A stretch of 64,000 nt of DNA from contig OX327706.1 in assembly GCA_946807835.1 (NCBI GenBank), positions 24,045,001 to 24,109,000 of the forward strand, written 5' to 3'. Within the stretch, counting starts at the first letter, position 1. Every line of letters begins with the position of its first letter. The translations under genes and the position numbers were made by a program. Positions 10,007-21,839 of the stretch are shown in pieces. The notes under the pieces are model-generated. The model was not told the origin of the DNA. It ran no database searches and was given only the letters and a program-made list of their open reading frames with translations. The DNA is from Ailanthus altissimus. Lineage: Eukaryota; Streptophyta; Magnoliopsida; Sapindales; Simaroubaceae.

Positions 10007-12081
10007 TGGTATTATGTGCATGTGCGACATGCTACAAGTAATTATGTGTATTATTAAATAATTTAATAATAATATTTTATGCAGCAGAATAATTATATAT
10101 TAAAATAATCTTATTACACTAATTAGATTAAAAGACTCACCCTTAAAATGTACTTTGAATAATTCTAATTAAAAACATAATGGACTTCTTCAAACTAAAA
10201 TGATAGCTTTCTTTTCAAAATATATAAAGCAACAATTATTTTCTTATAAATTTTAACTCTCAAGGTGAAGATACTACTTCTATTTATTATATGTTAACTC
10301 TCAACGTACATCTACGAGCTATAAAATTTTTTAATTTTTTCTTCTCCTCCTTACAACTTTTGGCCATTCAATTTATATAGGCAACACTTGCCTCTAAATT
10401 AGACAATGAAAATCAATTGTTTGCTTCATGGTAAAAGATGATAAAACAATTGAATTTTTGGACAATTTTGCTGAATATGATGAATGTCTCGATCGCCAAC
10501 TCTTAAAGAAATTAGTGACTTGCAATTATCTTAAGATAATGGAGAATTGCCACCTAAGCTACCAGCAAATTGAATCAAATTCAATTTGAGTCAAAACCAA
10601 TTGTTTAGCCAATAAGAATACAACAACTTTACATTACCTTTATTACACAAAGTGAAAATATGACAAATAATTAAATTATAATAAATCAAATGAATAAATT
10701 GTATTTGATTACTTTTATATATATATATATATTGCCGAATTAAAAATATAAAGAAATAATAATTTTTTATTTTTAATTTAATAATAGTTTTTTTATTTTT
10801 TATTTTTTAATAATTTTATTTATCAATACTCAAATTAGTATTCATACAAATTATTGACACAATTTAAAATATACACTAAGTAGATAAAAGTATCAAGTTT
10901 CATTTAACACAATTTTAGGTTTAACACTTAAACCTTAATCACTTTTTGAGAGACCTTGAAATAAATTTATATTTTTAAAAAAAAAAAATTGGATCGAACA
11001 ATTCGATCTAGTGCGCTATCCACATACTCAACAAATACACTTCATATAGTAAAACTCTCTAAATTCACATACATTTTATCTCATAAATTTTTTTCATAAG
11101 TCTATAACCAATGCCTTACACACACATGTTATGAATAATACAAAATAGTGAATTGAATCATACAAGTTTAGATTAATCTATATTCGTACAATCCATTCGT
11201 CATTAATATCCAGAAAAAGCGGAGACATAGATCAACACCGTCAAGTCCCTTATTACTCAACCATAAACTTATCTCCTTAATTCGTATTTCGATAAATAAT
11301 ATCCTTAAATTCCTTTGCAATGTTGTTTATTCTACGAAAAACTCTTTCCTGAAATTAATGTTTATGATCATAAAACTTTTTAGAATATAATCTTAGAGCA
11401 TCGAAATATTTAATATCGGACTCCATATATAAACTCACCGGACTGCATGAACATCGGACCATACCCAATGACACACAACGATCAGACTATGAAAGGTCTC
11501 TGACATGTGTGTAACCTAAATATGGTGGATTACTCACAAGCTCACCGTAGTACTCATGTTAAGAGACCACGAATACTACTTAACTCAAGAAGACCCTCCA
11601 CTGACTGATTTATGGAATATTTATTGAAGATCTTCATTGAGTCTATTTAGTATTCAATTCTTACTAAATACATGTATATCTATACGAGCTTCTACTAAAC
11701 TCATAATTTGTTAAGATTAATTATTTGAACGATCCAGATTTAGATATATATAAAATAGTTCCACTTGACAGACCCTATATTAGTGAAAATAAATCAAGAA
11801 TATATAATTTAAGAATACACTTGCACAATGACATTTCTTAACAATTATTTACAACTATATCATTGTAAGTATATTTTCAAGTCTTTGTCTTATTTTAAAT
11901 AAGGTTCTAACTCTTTAAATTTGATCTAAACTTTTTCAGATCAATATAATATCTGAAATATTATAATTATTTTACATGATAAAATTAATTAACGATTTAA
12001 TAAAATATTTATTTATTACATAAATATGAAATAACAATTTTTATATAAAATTTAAATAGTACATGAGTACAAATTTTAACA
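10007..12081 (-). mobile_element. 5' LTR of the copia element
   Basis: On the minus strand it starts TGTTAAAATTTGTAC at 12081, aligning with TGTTGGGATTTGTGC at the start of the solo LTR at 35056. It ends '..taatacca' near 10007, next to the primer site. The block 11050-11930 aligns throughout with 35230-36180. Its length (about 2.07 kb) compares with 2.25 kb for the solo copy. Divergence is heavy, so insertion is old. It also holds a short (AT)n run at about 10719. Confidence 0.75.
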
Positions 12082-12458
12082 GTTTATTACTCCGAATATG
12101 CAAGTTAATACAAAGAATTAGTTTGTTGAAAATTTGTAATATGCTAATTTTGTATTTTAAATGTTAGATATAAGAGAGAGAGTTGGATTTTTTATTTTGA
12201 ATAATAGAGCGAAGAGATATTTAAGGAAAATTAAATGATAAGGATATTTAGGTTGGTTTGACTGCAATAGTTGTAAAATTTATAAGTGGGTCAAATTATA
12301 AAATTATCCTAATTTTAGACTAATTATAAAAATGAAAAATTGCATTGCACCGTCATAAAATTGCCATTACTTAAAAGAACAAGCACCTCTCTCAAATCTC
12401 ACGGCAGTCTCTTGTTACTTAGCGAAATTTTCCCCCACTACATGATCTAACTTCAAAG
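12082..12458 (+). other. Upstream region of the plastid protein gene
   Basis: AT-rich sequence between the retrotransposon edge and the start codon at 12459. No confident TATA box could be assigned; the pyrimidine-rich stretch 12385-12445 is probably the 5' UTR. Confidence 0.4.
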
Positions 12459-12956
12459 ATGTTACTACTATCACCAACTTGTACCTCATTATCATCACTG
12501 AAACATAACACCTTCAACCCCAAATGCGGATCGAAAACCAAACCTCACCCACCACTTAGAGTGCTAAGCATGGCAAAGGAGAGTAGCGACGACGACACCG
12601 CCAACGGCCTCGCAGAGAAAGCAGCAATAGCCGGGGGCTTGGTCTCAACCCCAGTTATCGCCTGGTCTCTTTACACTCTCAAGACCACTGGCTGCGCCCT
12701 TCCCCCGGGACCAGGTGGCTCCATTGGAGCACTCGAGGGCGTCAGCTACCTAGCCGTCGGGGGCATCGTAGCTTGGTCCTTGTATACAAAAGCCAAAACT
12801 GGGTCTGGCCTGCCCAATGGACCTTATGGCTTGTTGGGAGCTGTTGAGGGTTTATCTTACTTGTCGTTGCTTGCCATTATCGTTGTTTTCGGTTTGCAGT
12901 TTTTCGATCAGGGATCAATTCCAGGGCCTCTGCCCAGTGAGCAGTGCTTTGGTTGA
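12459..12956 (+). CDS. Predicted chloroplast membrane protein with internal repeat
   Basis: Intron-less 165-aa protein. Residues 1 to about 37 are rich in Ser/Thr, Lys and Pro and poor in acidic residues, as in chloroplast transit peptides. An acidic linker (ESSDDDTAN) follows, then three hydrophobic stretches (about 57-73, 95-110, 132-149). Residues 67-98 and 104-135 are a clear internal duplication: both contain AWSLYT, K.TG..LP.GP.G, GA.EG.SYL. The C terminus is GSIPGPLPSEQCFG. I recognise the kind of protein (conserved uncharacterised plastid/thylakoid membrane protein of plants) but not a characterised function, and give no symbol. Codon use is much GC-richer than the flanks, which supports a real gene. 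The start is the first ATG in frame and gives a complete transit peptide. Confidence 0.85.
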   Translation: MLLLSPTCTSLSSLKHNTFNPKCGSKTKPHPPLRVLSMAKESSDDDTANGLAEKAAIAGGLVSTPVIAWSLYTLKTTGCALPPGPGGSIGALEGVSYLAVGGIVAWSLYTKAKTGSGLPNGPYGLLGAVEGLSYLSLLAIIVVFGLQFFDQGSIPGPLPSEQCFG

Positions 12957-14270
12957 AAGATAATGTGGCATGGGCCCACTACAATTCTATCATGTGTCTG
13001 TGGCCGTGCTTTCATCTATCCAAGCTGTTGGGTCTAGCTTTTTTTTAATGGAATATTAGTTTGTTTGAAATGAAGTGACCTGTAAAGAGACTTAGTACGA
13101 GTTGTGTCCTTGTTACTTTATATCATTAATTCTAATCACTCCATTATATGCTATATTTTGCGTGTTTTAATTACCTTTGAATGACTTTAAAAATAAAATA
13201 AAAATTACCTTTCTTATTTAACTCAGCTTCATTGGTTTTGGTTTGTTTAAAGAGAAAAAAGATATGTAAATGTTAGCGGTCTCAAAAATTTTATTGATAC
13301 TTTTATTAAATAATGATTTTTTGTCTATTTTAATCGTAAAAATAATTTACATGGTTTTTTTATTTATTTTAAATATATAAATATTATTTTTTTATTAAAA
13401 TATATAAAAATTATTACTTAACAAAAATGTTGATGAAAATTTTAAAATCATTAAATTTTACATAATTATTTTTTAAAATATAAAAGATTCAAATATATTT
13501 TTATTTATTTCAATCTACAGATTAGATTGCTAGGATAAAAAAGAAAAACAAAATGGCTTATATTAGATATATATCAAAAGCAAATCGGTTTTGTAAGAAA
13601 GTTATTTCTAATATCTGAAAAAAAAATTTATTAAAATTCCAGCTTTAAATGTGTTTATTAGAATAACATTTATACTTTGAATGATAATGTAGAATGAAAA
13701 CACCCTTCTCTTTATGTATTATGTTAAGCAAATAATTCTAATAGAGATTAATTTTAAACTTTAATTTTTTTGCGCAAGAAAAATATGAGATTATTAAATA
13801 AATATAATAAAAATATAAAGTAGATCAATAAAAATATAACATAATTAATATACTTGGTTTAATAATTATTTACGCCCACAGTATATCAAATGATCATAAC
13901 TTTTCTTATTAACTCGTATTTTGATTATAAACAATTGAAATTATTTATTATTTAATTAAATTTAATGAGATCGGCACAATTAATATTTTGTTAGTGACTT
14001 TAGTTTAATTATATTGTCTTCCCTCTACTTAATTAAAAGGATAAAAATATATTTATAATTTAAAATTATTTTATTTATTTATATGAAAAAATTATTAACA
14101 TTTTAACTTTTTAATAAAATAAAAAATAACAGTGTAATTAAAATTAAAATAACTATTAAAATATAATTTGTGCGAACCTAAAACCCCATTTAAATCGTAA
14201 ATTATTATTAGCCGGCCGCAGTTAATTTTTGTTTTTGGGGCCAAATTTACTTGAACCACTACATTGTACG
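12957..14270. other. 3' flank and AT-rich intergenic DNA
   Basis: The first ~170 bases are likely 3' UTR. The remainder is AT-rich with homopolymer runs. The part at 13990-14190 resembles the short inverted-repeat element at 18515-18782 (shared 'aaaatataattt' near an end), so it may be a decayed copy. No gene seen. Confidence 0.45.
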
Positions 14271-14555
14271 GAGAGAGATAAATAAATCGAAGGAAGGTAG
14301 AAGCGAATTGACTTTGAATTTTGCAAGTCGTAACGACTCTGCTTAAAGTTAAAACAGGCTAATCCTACTACATTCCTATGCCAGAACAAGCAATCGACGC
14401 AGCCAAACAGGATCCCGAAACCGTTTCGTGTTTGGCATCTTTGCCTTTTGCTTACAAGTCAAGCTGAAAGTCATTTGCAATTACCTTTCTTAACGTAAAG
14501 ACCAAACGACAAAATTCTCTTATCTCCTCCTCAGAGCTCTCACTCCGTAATTACC

Positions 14556-17125
14556 ATGACCACTAAGGTATGTTTTTACTTAATTATGGCTATTTAATTA
14601 CGATTGATATCAGGTTTGGTTTTCCGTAATCGTTTTTGTTAATCTTGCTTATTAAGTTTAATGCTGTGACTTTAAAAAAAAAAAAAATTTGTTTGATTAT
14701 TAGAGATACAAGAATTGATAATGCGAAATTGATCTATTTGTGGACTGTGAAACTCTCTATTCGTTATATTTTGTTTGTTTGGTTGCTGAGAAAACAGAGG
14801 AAGAAAAAGAAATCAAGTTTACGATCAACAACTAAACTGTTTATACTTAATGGTCACTCTTTAGTTACGGTTAATCCCCGATCAAATATAATCTCTTTGT
14901 TAATTTTGATTATTAATTTAAATACTGTGATTTCTTTTGGGCGTTGTATGATTATTATAGCTACAAGAATTGATAATAACCTTTTGTTAAATTTATATTT
15001 TGCTTGGCCGCTGAAAAATAGAGGAAAAGAAAAGAACAAAGTAACGTGTGAAATTGATTAGGAAATCATACAGTCTCTGTTTCTTGATCTAAGACCAGAG
15101 GAAAAAAGAGAGAAGAAAACAGAATATTTGTGTGGAATATGTGTTTTGATGAGTGAGCCTTGGGGATGAATTTAGATATATAAATAGCTTGATTGTTTAT
15201 GAACAATGGAATTTGCTAGCTCTGATTGGCCGTTTCTGCAGATGACTGGTGTGATTACTGTGAATTAAATTGCTTGTTGAAGTATTTTGGAAAGATTAAG
15301 AACGAGGTGGAAAAAGAAATATATTGTAAGTATAAGAATAAGATTAGACTGAAATTTATATTGCTTGCAGGAAAAGCTGTGGGGGGATTTTTAGCAAGAA
15401 CATGTTTTTGCAAATTCATATGTTGTCTTTTTAACATTGGGGAAGTATATGTTTTTGCATTTATGTAAGTTCATGAGTAGTGACTAGAGGGCAGGGTTGT
15501 TTGGATAGCTCATTGGAACCTCTTGAATTATAAACGCAACTTATTTTAATTGAAGTATGGTTAATTGCTGAGTCTTTAAGTACAAATGATGAATTTTTGT
15601 TAAAGTAGGGACACGATTTCAATGTTCTGTTGTTCAAATCATTCAAATTGTAAATGCTGATATTAAAGCTGAGCTGAAGCATGGATGAATGATGAACATA
15701 GTTGTCACCTTCATGCCAATAAAGTTGTACTCTTGTGAAGTATGTTAGTGTAATAGCAATTGATTATGTCAAACACTGTATTTTTTTGTATAATGCGGGG
15801 AGAATGTTAAAATTTACTCTGGAAATAAATAGAGGAATCATTGGTTTGGTTATGTCACTAAAAAATTAAAGTGAAACATTTTGAGAGTAACAACTATAAA
15901 CCAAGACTATCCCCTCATCCTAAATTATTTTCTCAATCTTCTAAAGTTCTGATGAACTAGGTAATTTATTTCTTTCTTTTATTAAATTCATTTAGTATAC
16001 CTTCAAATATCTGTAATGGTCATTCGGTTGAGCTTTGAGTCTGGTTTGCAGTTAAATCTGGATCGGGGTAAGAGAACTAGTTCGTTGATTGGAAACAGCA
16101 ACAACAAAATCTACATGGACCTCAAGGATATTATACGAGAGCATGCTCTTAAATTCCTTCCAGCTAAATCACTTGTCCGATGCAGAGTAGTTTGTCAGGA
16201 CTGGAAATTCTTGATCATGACTCCTTTCTTTGCCCACAATCAGTCATATTCTTTCCACAATATCTCAGGCTTCTTTTTGCAGTCCTCGCCAAGTGAGCCA
16301 TCATTTATTTCCCTTGACCCAACTGTCTATGGCGTTCCAGACCCTTCTCTGAATTTTTTGCCTGAAGCTGTTGACATTAGGAGTTCTTCCAACGGACTAC
16401 TTTGCTGCCAGGGCCACACTGGATACAAAGCCTACTACATCTGCAATCCTGCAACCAAGGGTTGGCACAAGCTTCCTAAACCAGAGAATGATCATAGCTC
16501 TGACCCGGCTGTTGTGCTTATCTTTGAACCCTCGTTACTGAACTTTGCAGCTGAGTACAAGCTGGTTTGTGCCTTCCCATCTGAACTTGATGGATATGAA
16601 TTTGAGATTTATTCCTCCTCCAACAAATCTTGGAGAACTTCTGGGGATATTTTCCTCGGCAACATGAAAATACAGCCAAATTCAGGTGTTCACACGAATG
16701 GGGTTGTTTATTGGATGGGAAGGAGTGGTAGAATTCTTGCTTTTGATCTCTCAAAGGAGCGGTCACAGATCATCTATGGCCATGGGACATTAGGTGTGAT
16801 GGGTGGGAAGCTTTGGACGGCTACTGTACTACGTTACTCTCTGTCTGTGAATCTTCTATCTAATGCCTACACAAATACAATGCAAATGTATAGTCATGTT
16901 AAGGCATGGGAAACACATCAGATTCCTTTAGACAGTTCTGATTTTGCTGATGGTGTTTATCCTCAGGAGGTAATACTGCTTGTGGACGACATTGTGCTCC
17001 TCCAGGGAGGTGAAGCACTTTATTCATACAACCTGAAGACAAAAGAAACGAAGCACTTGCGAAATGAATCTAACTATATGAGGAGGAGGATTGTGTCATA
17101 TGTGAATAGCCTCGTTGAAGTTTAG
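14556..17125 (+). CDS. F-box/FBA protein, copy 1
   Basis: Model: a four-codon first exon 14556-14567 (MTTK, donor GTATGT), then exon 2 at 16052-17125 after the 'tttgcag' acceptor. It is in phase 0 and gives 361 aa. An internal ATG at 16115 (MDLKDI) is the alternative start. Residues about 26-68 are the F-box (LKFLPAKSLVRCRVVCQDW), which binds the SKP1 adaptor of SCF ubiquitin ligases. The rest is an F-box-associated beta-propeller-like domain with SSNGLLCCQ, YYICNPATKGWHKLP, FEIYSSSNKSWR, NGVVYW and ILAFDL, which would bind the substrate. It is homologous along its length to the copies at 26972 and 42825 but is the most divergent, and lacks their longer charged first exon. The substrate is unknown. 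Small ORFs at 14.6-15.5 kb are within the intron and I do not regard them as genes. Confidence 0.8.
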
Positions 17126-17523
17126 TCATAGCATCTCTTGGCTTACAGTACTATTCAGCCATGAAGTGATAGGTCCTAATGTTTTTGAAGTTGATCAAAA
17201 TGTGAAGTTCTTTGGGTTATGTTTGTTTAGATCTCTTATGCAGCAACAATGATTTGCCCCTACGATAATACTGATTTGCTTGCTTACAATTCAAATAAGC
17301 TTTCAAGGGACTAAGTGTAAATTGCAGTGATTTCGGGCTTTATATTGATATATGAAAATGCATTAAATTAAAGTTTGTGGTGTTCATGTTTTTGAGTTCA
17401 ATATTTCCCAATTGCAATTCGGTTTTTCAGCCATACGTGTGAGGCTTACTTGGTATTTTTTAGGGCCTTATGATTAGTATTATGGTTATTGGATATCCGT
17501 TACTATGTTATAATATTAGAATA
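17126..17523 (+). other. 3' UTR and downstream flank of F-box copy 1
   Basis: Non-coding and less AT-rich than the intergenic DNA beyond it, consistent with a 3' UTR for the first 200-300 bases. No other feature seen. Confidence 0.4.
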
Positions 17524-17734
17524 AATAATGCTATATTTCTTTAAGTTGTATTCGAATAATTTTTTATTTTAAATGATTTGTCGAGTATTTATCAAAGAGT
17601 TAATTTTAATAATTTTTAAAATTCTTCACTATATTAGTTTATGAGATTTTATTTAAGAAGTGTAATATTATTTTATTAGTCATTATTTAAATAAAAAATA
17701 TTAAGAATATTTAAGAAGTGTAAATCACATTATT
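17524..17734. mobile_element. MITE-like element, copy 1
   Basis: A 211-bp AT-rich element. The left end 'aataatgctat' and the complement of the right end 'aataatgtgat' form terminal inverted repeats. Related copies lie at 29389-29597, about 40960-41136 and 44763-44954. Confidence 0.55.
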
Positions 17735-18514
17735 GGAATTGTTCAAAATTTAGGAAATTTTCGTATGAAATAAAAATCATATGGAGAGTTTTATTTTCAC
17801 CTGCCTACGTATAGAGTTTTTAGAGTTGATTTTTTTCTTTTCTTTTTTTTATAGTAAAAAAACAAAGGAGAATTTATCTCCTTCTCATTTTATAACAAAC
17901 CTATCCTTTGATGAGACTTAAGCCGATATGTCAGTACTAATTAACTCTCCTAGCTTGTCATTTGTGTTAAGAGGCATCTCATTAACAGCTTTGCAAATAA
18001 TTTTAGTGACCAACATTATTTTAAAATTTGCATCACCCTGTGTGATAAATCACCTTTCTCCCTCTTTTCTATTTACATGTGTAGAAGTTTAATTTTTGGA
18101 AAATTTTTTTAAGTGAAATAGTCTTAATAAATTATCTAATAAAAGTATGATATATGTTTTAAATTTCCCTTCTTAATACAAATATGATTGATTTGAATTT
18201 AAAATAAAAGCAAGTATATACTACCTAATTTTTTATAACTACATATTATTTCAATTAAATATAAGAAAATTATGTTTTCATTAGATTTAGACCCAACCTT
18301 ATTGGGCCTAATTCCCAAGCCCGCACCACATCCAACCGAATGAATACTGAATAGAACATATTCCCGACCTAAAATGATCAAAATAAGAGCATTTAACAGA
18401 AAAAAAAAGTGGAAGGGCATTATAGTAATTAAACGCTACAAGAACATAGTACACTTTTGAGCTACGGACACTTGCAGTCAAATGTCATTCTTGTCTCCTT
18501 AGGAAGAAAATGGG
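17735..18514. other. Intergenic DNA, no gene seen
   Basis: AT-rich sequence with poly-T/poly-A runs. A minus-strand frame at 18199-18420 has no recognisable motif and low-complexity composition, and I do not call it. Confidence 0.5.
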
Positions 18515-18782
18515 GGTATTAACATTGTGAACCCTGATGTTTATATAAATTATATTTTGATAGTAATTTTAATTTTAATTATATTATTATCTTTTTATTT
18601 AATTTAAAAGATAAAAATATTTTTATTTTTATATTTTTATTGTTGTTGTTTAAATAATTAAAATATCTTTAAAAGGATGAAAGTATTTTTATTTTTTAAA
18701 TTGAATAAAATAGATGACAGTGTAATTAAGACCATAAAATATAATTTATGTAAAAACCTCACGAGGTGGCAGTGTTAATATC
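18515..18782. mobile_element. Short terminal-inverted-repeat element
   Basis: About 268 bp. The left end 'gtattaacattgtgaaccc' pairs with the complement of the right end 'gatattaacactgccacct'. An inner pair 'ataaattatatttt' also occurs in inverted orientation. There is no coding capacity, so it looks like a non-autonomous DNA element. Confidence 0.6.
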
Positions 18783-19147
18783 TGCTTATCGCCTATAAAA
18801 AACAAAAAATAAAATATCTTTCATAATTTTTGAGAAAAAAAACTCCATAAATACGCTGACATGTCAACCGCTGTTATTTATTTCGTTATATTTTTATTGT
18901 ACACCTGAGTTTTTATCATGTTTTTAAGTGTATATTATATATTAAGAATATAATAAAAAAATTAAAAATATGTTATAAAAAATTAAAAATACAATAAAAA
19001 ATAAAAATTAGAACATAAGAGTTGAAGAGTTTTACCATAAAGTCCCTTTATAATAATAACAGAAATAAAATAGGTTGTATCACAATATTCATTCAGCCCA
19101 TTTAATAAAATTCTGGAGCATGTACACTTATTTTAAATAATAATAAC
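18783..19147. other. AT-rich spacer
   Basis: No gene or clear repeat. It contains several near-identical 'attaaaaata' stretches around 18955-19015. Confidence 0.4.
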
Positions 19148-21448
19148 TGTTGTATCCATTATCTAAATGGACTAAAGAATTTGTGCATAGATTAATTTTT
19201 AAGAAAATTCAGTATTGATTTCAAATTCAACATATTAAATAATCGACCCGTTAATCTATAAACTTAAAAAATTGGTCATATAAGTAATGAAGTGAGAATG
19301 AATTAAATTTTAAATTTTAATTAATTAATTATTATTTTATGTGAAAATAATTTTTTCATGAGATGAATCCTACTTACATGTTTATTTTATGACGATGATT
19401 TTGAAATAAATTAAAAATTTTAATTAATTCAGATTTAATTAAATACATAATCTAATGAAGATTTTGATTCATACATTCACACTTCATTATAAATTGAAAT
19501 TTGTATATTATAAATAAACATGTTACATTTTTCATAATCCGTTCAACTCATTTTATGGATATTCATATTAATTCAATTAATCTAGTTTTGAGGATTCATC
19601 AAGTATTTAGAGCATCATGTTTGTCTTTAAAATACTACATATACACTGAGTACTCTCTTGTCTTTAATTATAGTATTTTTTTTTAAAAAGATGGTACATT
19701 TTTGCAAAATTGGAAGAGTTAATAAGGGCAAGAAAATAATTTTCATGGAGTTCCAATCTCGCCTTCAATGGTATCATTTATGAAAAAGTTCTAAACAAAA
19801 AGCCAATGCTTCTAACGAACTACTTACGAAAAAATTTTGAAATAAAAAAATTGAAATATGCAAAAAAAAAAAAAAAAGAAGGAGAAAAGAAGAAATAGAA
19901 GAAAACGATTGAAAAGAAAAGAAAGAGAAAATAAGTAAAGAAAGAAAAGAAAAAGAGAGAAAAGAAAAGAAAAGAAAAAGAAAAAGAATGAAGCTATTCA
20001 GGATCAAACTTGGGACCTTTGTGGCAAAAGAATCATTAAGGGCAATTGATTGATGCTGACGAGAAAACGTAAACAAAAGGATGAAGAGATGGAAACAAAA
20101 ACCTTAATAGCTATAAGAGTCGCCACCCATCGTTGCCGACTGCTAATTAGCATTTCGTTTTGATAAGAAACTATCGACCAACCAATCTCAATCGGCCTCG
20201 TTGTCATTCAACTATTGGAGTCATCGAAAATGGGTAAACACTTGAATCAATCACTATTTTTTTGATCCTGCTATTTCAGTCGTTGTTAGTCGCCAACCAC
20301 ACCTCTGATCAATTTAGAAAACACTCACCAACTTTCCCTGAAATTCTCACTACCATTCGAATCGGAATCGCTAGAAATATATCAAAACCTGAATCGACCA
20401 TTAGTTGTCATTGAACAAGCTCATTGTCACATTTTTCATAATACAACTCGTTCACTAGATTTTCATGAACTCAAGAAACACTATTACATTTATTATCTCC
20501 TACATATTGAGAACAAGAACAAAAAAAACACTTTCTTTTATGAGTTTCGGTTTGCTTACCCTCAAATTATATTGAAATTTTGATTGTGTGCATTAATTCC
20601 TTGTAGTTTTTTTTTTTTTTTCCGGGTGTTCATTACCATTCCTTCACATCTTTGGGACTTCTTGAAAAGGTTCTATCCATACTTGAGATACCTATAGAAA
20701 ATTAAAGTCGTCCTTGTATTATTATAGATCTGCAAACCATCTTTTCTATGAAAGCATAGACATAAGATGCCTTCTTTGAAAGGGATATTTGTTAAATCTA
20801 TTATTTAGATGACTTAATAGTTTGAGGAAAACCCAATCTTTAAAAAGACTCTGTTTAAATTTTAAATCTAGCATATCATATAATCGGTTCTGCCAACTCA
20901 TGGACCTAGAAAATAGGTCATGTAAGTTATTATAAGATGAGAACAAATTAAATTTTGAATCCTATTTAAATTTTAATTAATTAATCAATTGTTATTCTAC
21001 CTAAAGAAGATTTGTCATAATGGAACGAATCCCATTTAAATCTTTTTTATCTGATTGATGACTTTGAAATAAATTAAAATTTTTAATTAACTTAGATTTA
21101 ATTAAATTCATAATTTGACAAGGATTTTGACTCATGCATTCATATTTTGATACAGATTAAGATTTGTGCACTATAAATAAATATACTACTTTGCTCATAA
21201 TTCATTCATCTCATTCAATAAATATTCATATTAATTCAATTCATCTAGTCTGAGTATTTATCAAGCATCTAGATCATCTTATTTATTTTTAAAGTGCTTC
21301 ATATATTAAGTATTATCTTTTTAAAAAAATATACTGACTTAAGCATCAGAGTATTTTTCTTGCAATAAAACGATACTCACACTCAATTTAAAAGAATTCT
21401 TAAAGGAAAGAAAATAATTTTGTAGAGTTCCAACCTTTGGAACTTTCA
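19148..21448 (+). mobile_element. Small non-autonomous LTR retrotransposon
   Basis: The left LTR 19148-19767 (TGTTGTATCC...TTCA) and right LTR 20790-21448 (TGTTAAATCT...TTCA) are homologous but well diverged. The left LTR is followed one base later by TGGTATCA (19769-19776), the start of an initiator tRNA-Met primer site, which sets + orientation. The 5-bp flanks are ATAAC on the left and ATGAC on the right, a target-site duplication with one change. The ~1.0-kb interior has no gag or pol motif and holds a long purine tract. Both LTRs carry a 'tataaataaa' TATA-like box in the same relative position. It resembles TRIM/LARD-type elements. Confidence 0.75.
19846..20000. repeat. Purine-rich simple repeat tract
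   Basis: About 155 bases almost entirely A and G on the + strand, built of A-runs and AAAGA/AAAAG units. It lies inside the small LTR element. The minus-strand frame over it translates to Phe/Ser/Leu runs and is an artefact of composition. Confidence 0.9.
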
Positions 21449-21839
21449 ATGACAATAATAATGATGATAAAAATAACTAAATATGAGTAATTTAGTCATT
21501 AGAGTTTAACCAAATAAAAACTTTACTCTTTATTAGATTTGAAATATTTAACTAGGTCCAAATTTGTTAGTATTTTTTTTTTATTTGTGGTTAATTTAGA
21601 TAGTAAAGGAGAATTTTAGTATTATTGTACTTAAATAAGAACTTGTGAACATGTGTCACGAAATTATCTATTTAACTTTTAAAAGTATATTAATTAAACA
21701 AAAAAAATTGAAAAACTGTGATTATTACCAAATCAAGTAATATTTTAGGAATCGTCAATATCATTAATCTCTAAATTTATCTATCTATGTGTAGTGGTGT
21801 TTTTGTTGGAGTACTGAGTAAAGGAAAGGCTTTGTTTAG
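21449..21839. other. Spacer, no gene seen
   Basis: AT-rich with no recognisable feature. It separates the small LTR element from the solo LTR. Confidence 0.4.

Larger units (their letters stand above)
3680..12081 (-). mobile_element. Degenerate Ty1/copia retrotransposon
   Basis: Full-length but decayed element on the minus strand, in this order: 5' LTR (12081 to about 10007), primer-binding site (9998-9987), leader, gag (8916 to about 8100), protease (about 8045-7985), integrase (about 7630-6570), RT (6400-5640), RNase H (5640-5300) and a partial 3' LTR (about 5300-3680). Integrase before RT makes it Copia rather than Gypsy. Every coding part carries stops or frameshifts, so it is inactive. 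The low-coordinate boundary is uncertain and no target-site duplication could be confirmed. Confidence 0.8.

Noticed and set aside
14636..15682. Several small ORFs on both strands (up to 141 aa) between the two exons of F-box copy 1.
   Set aside because: Intronic, AT-rich, Lys/Ile/Leu composition and no motif.
19774..20076. 100-aa minus-strand ORF rich in Phe/Ser/Leu.
   Set aside because: It is the translation of a simple A/G tract (complement T/C) inside a retroelement.
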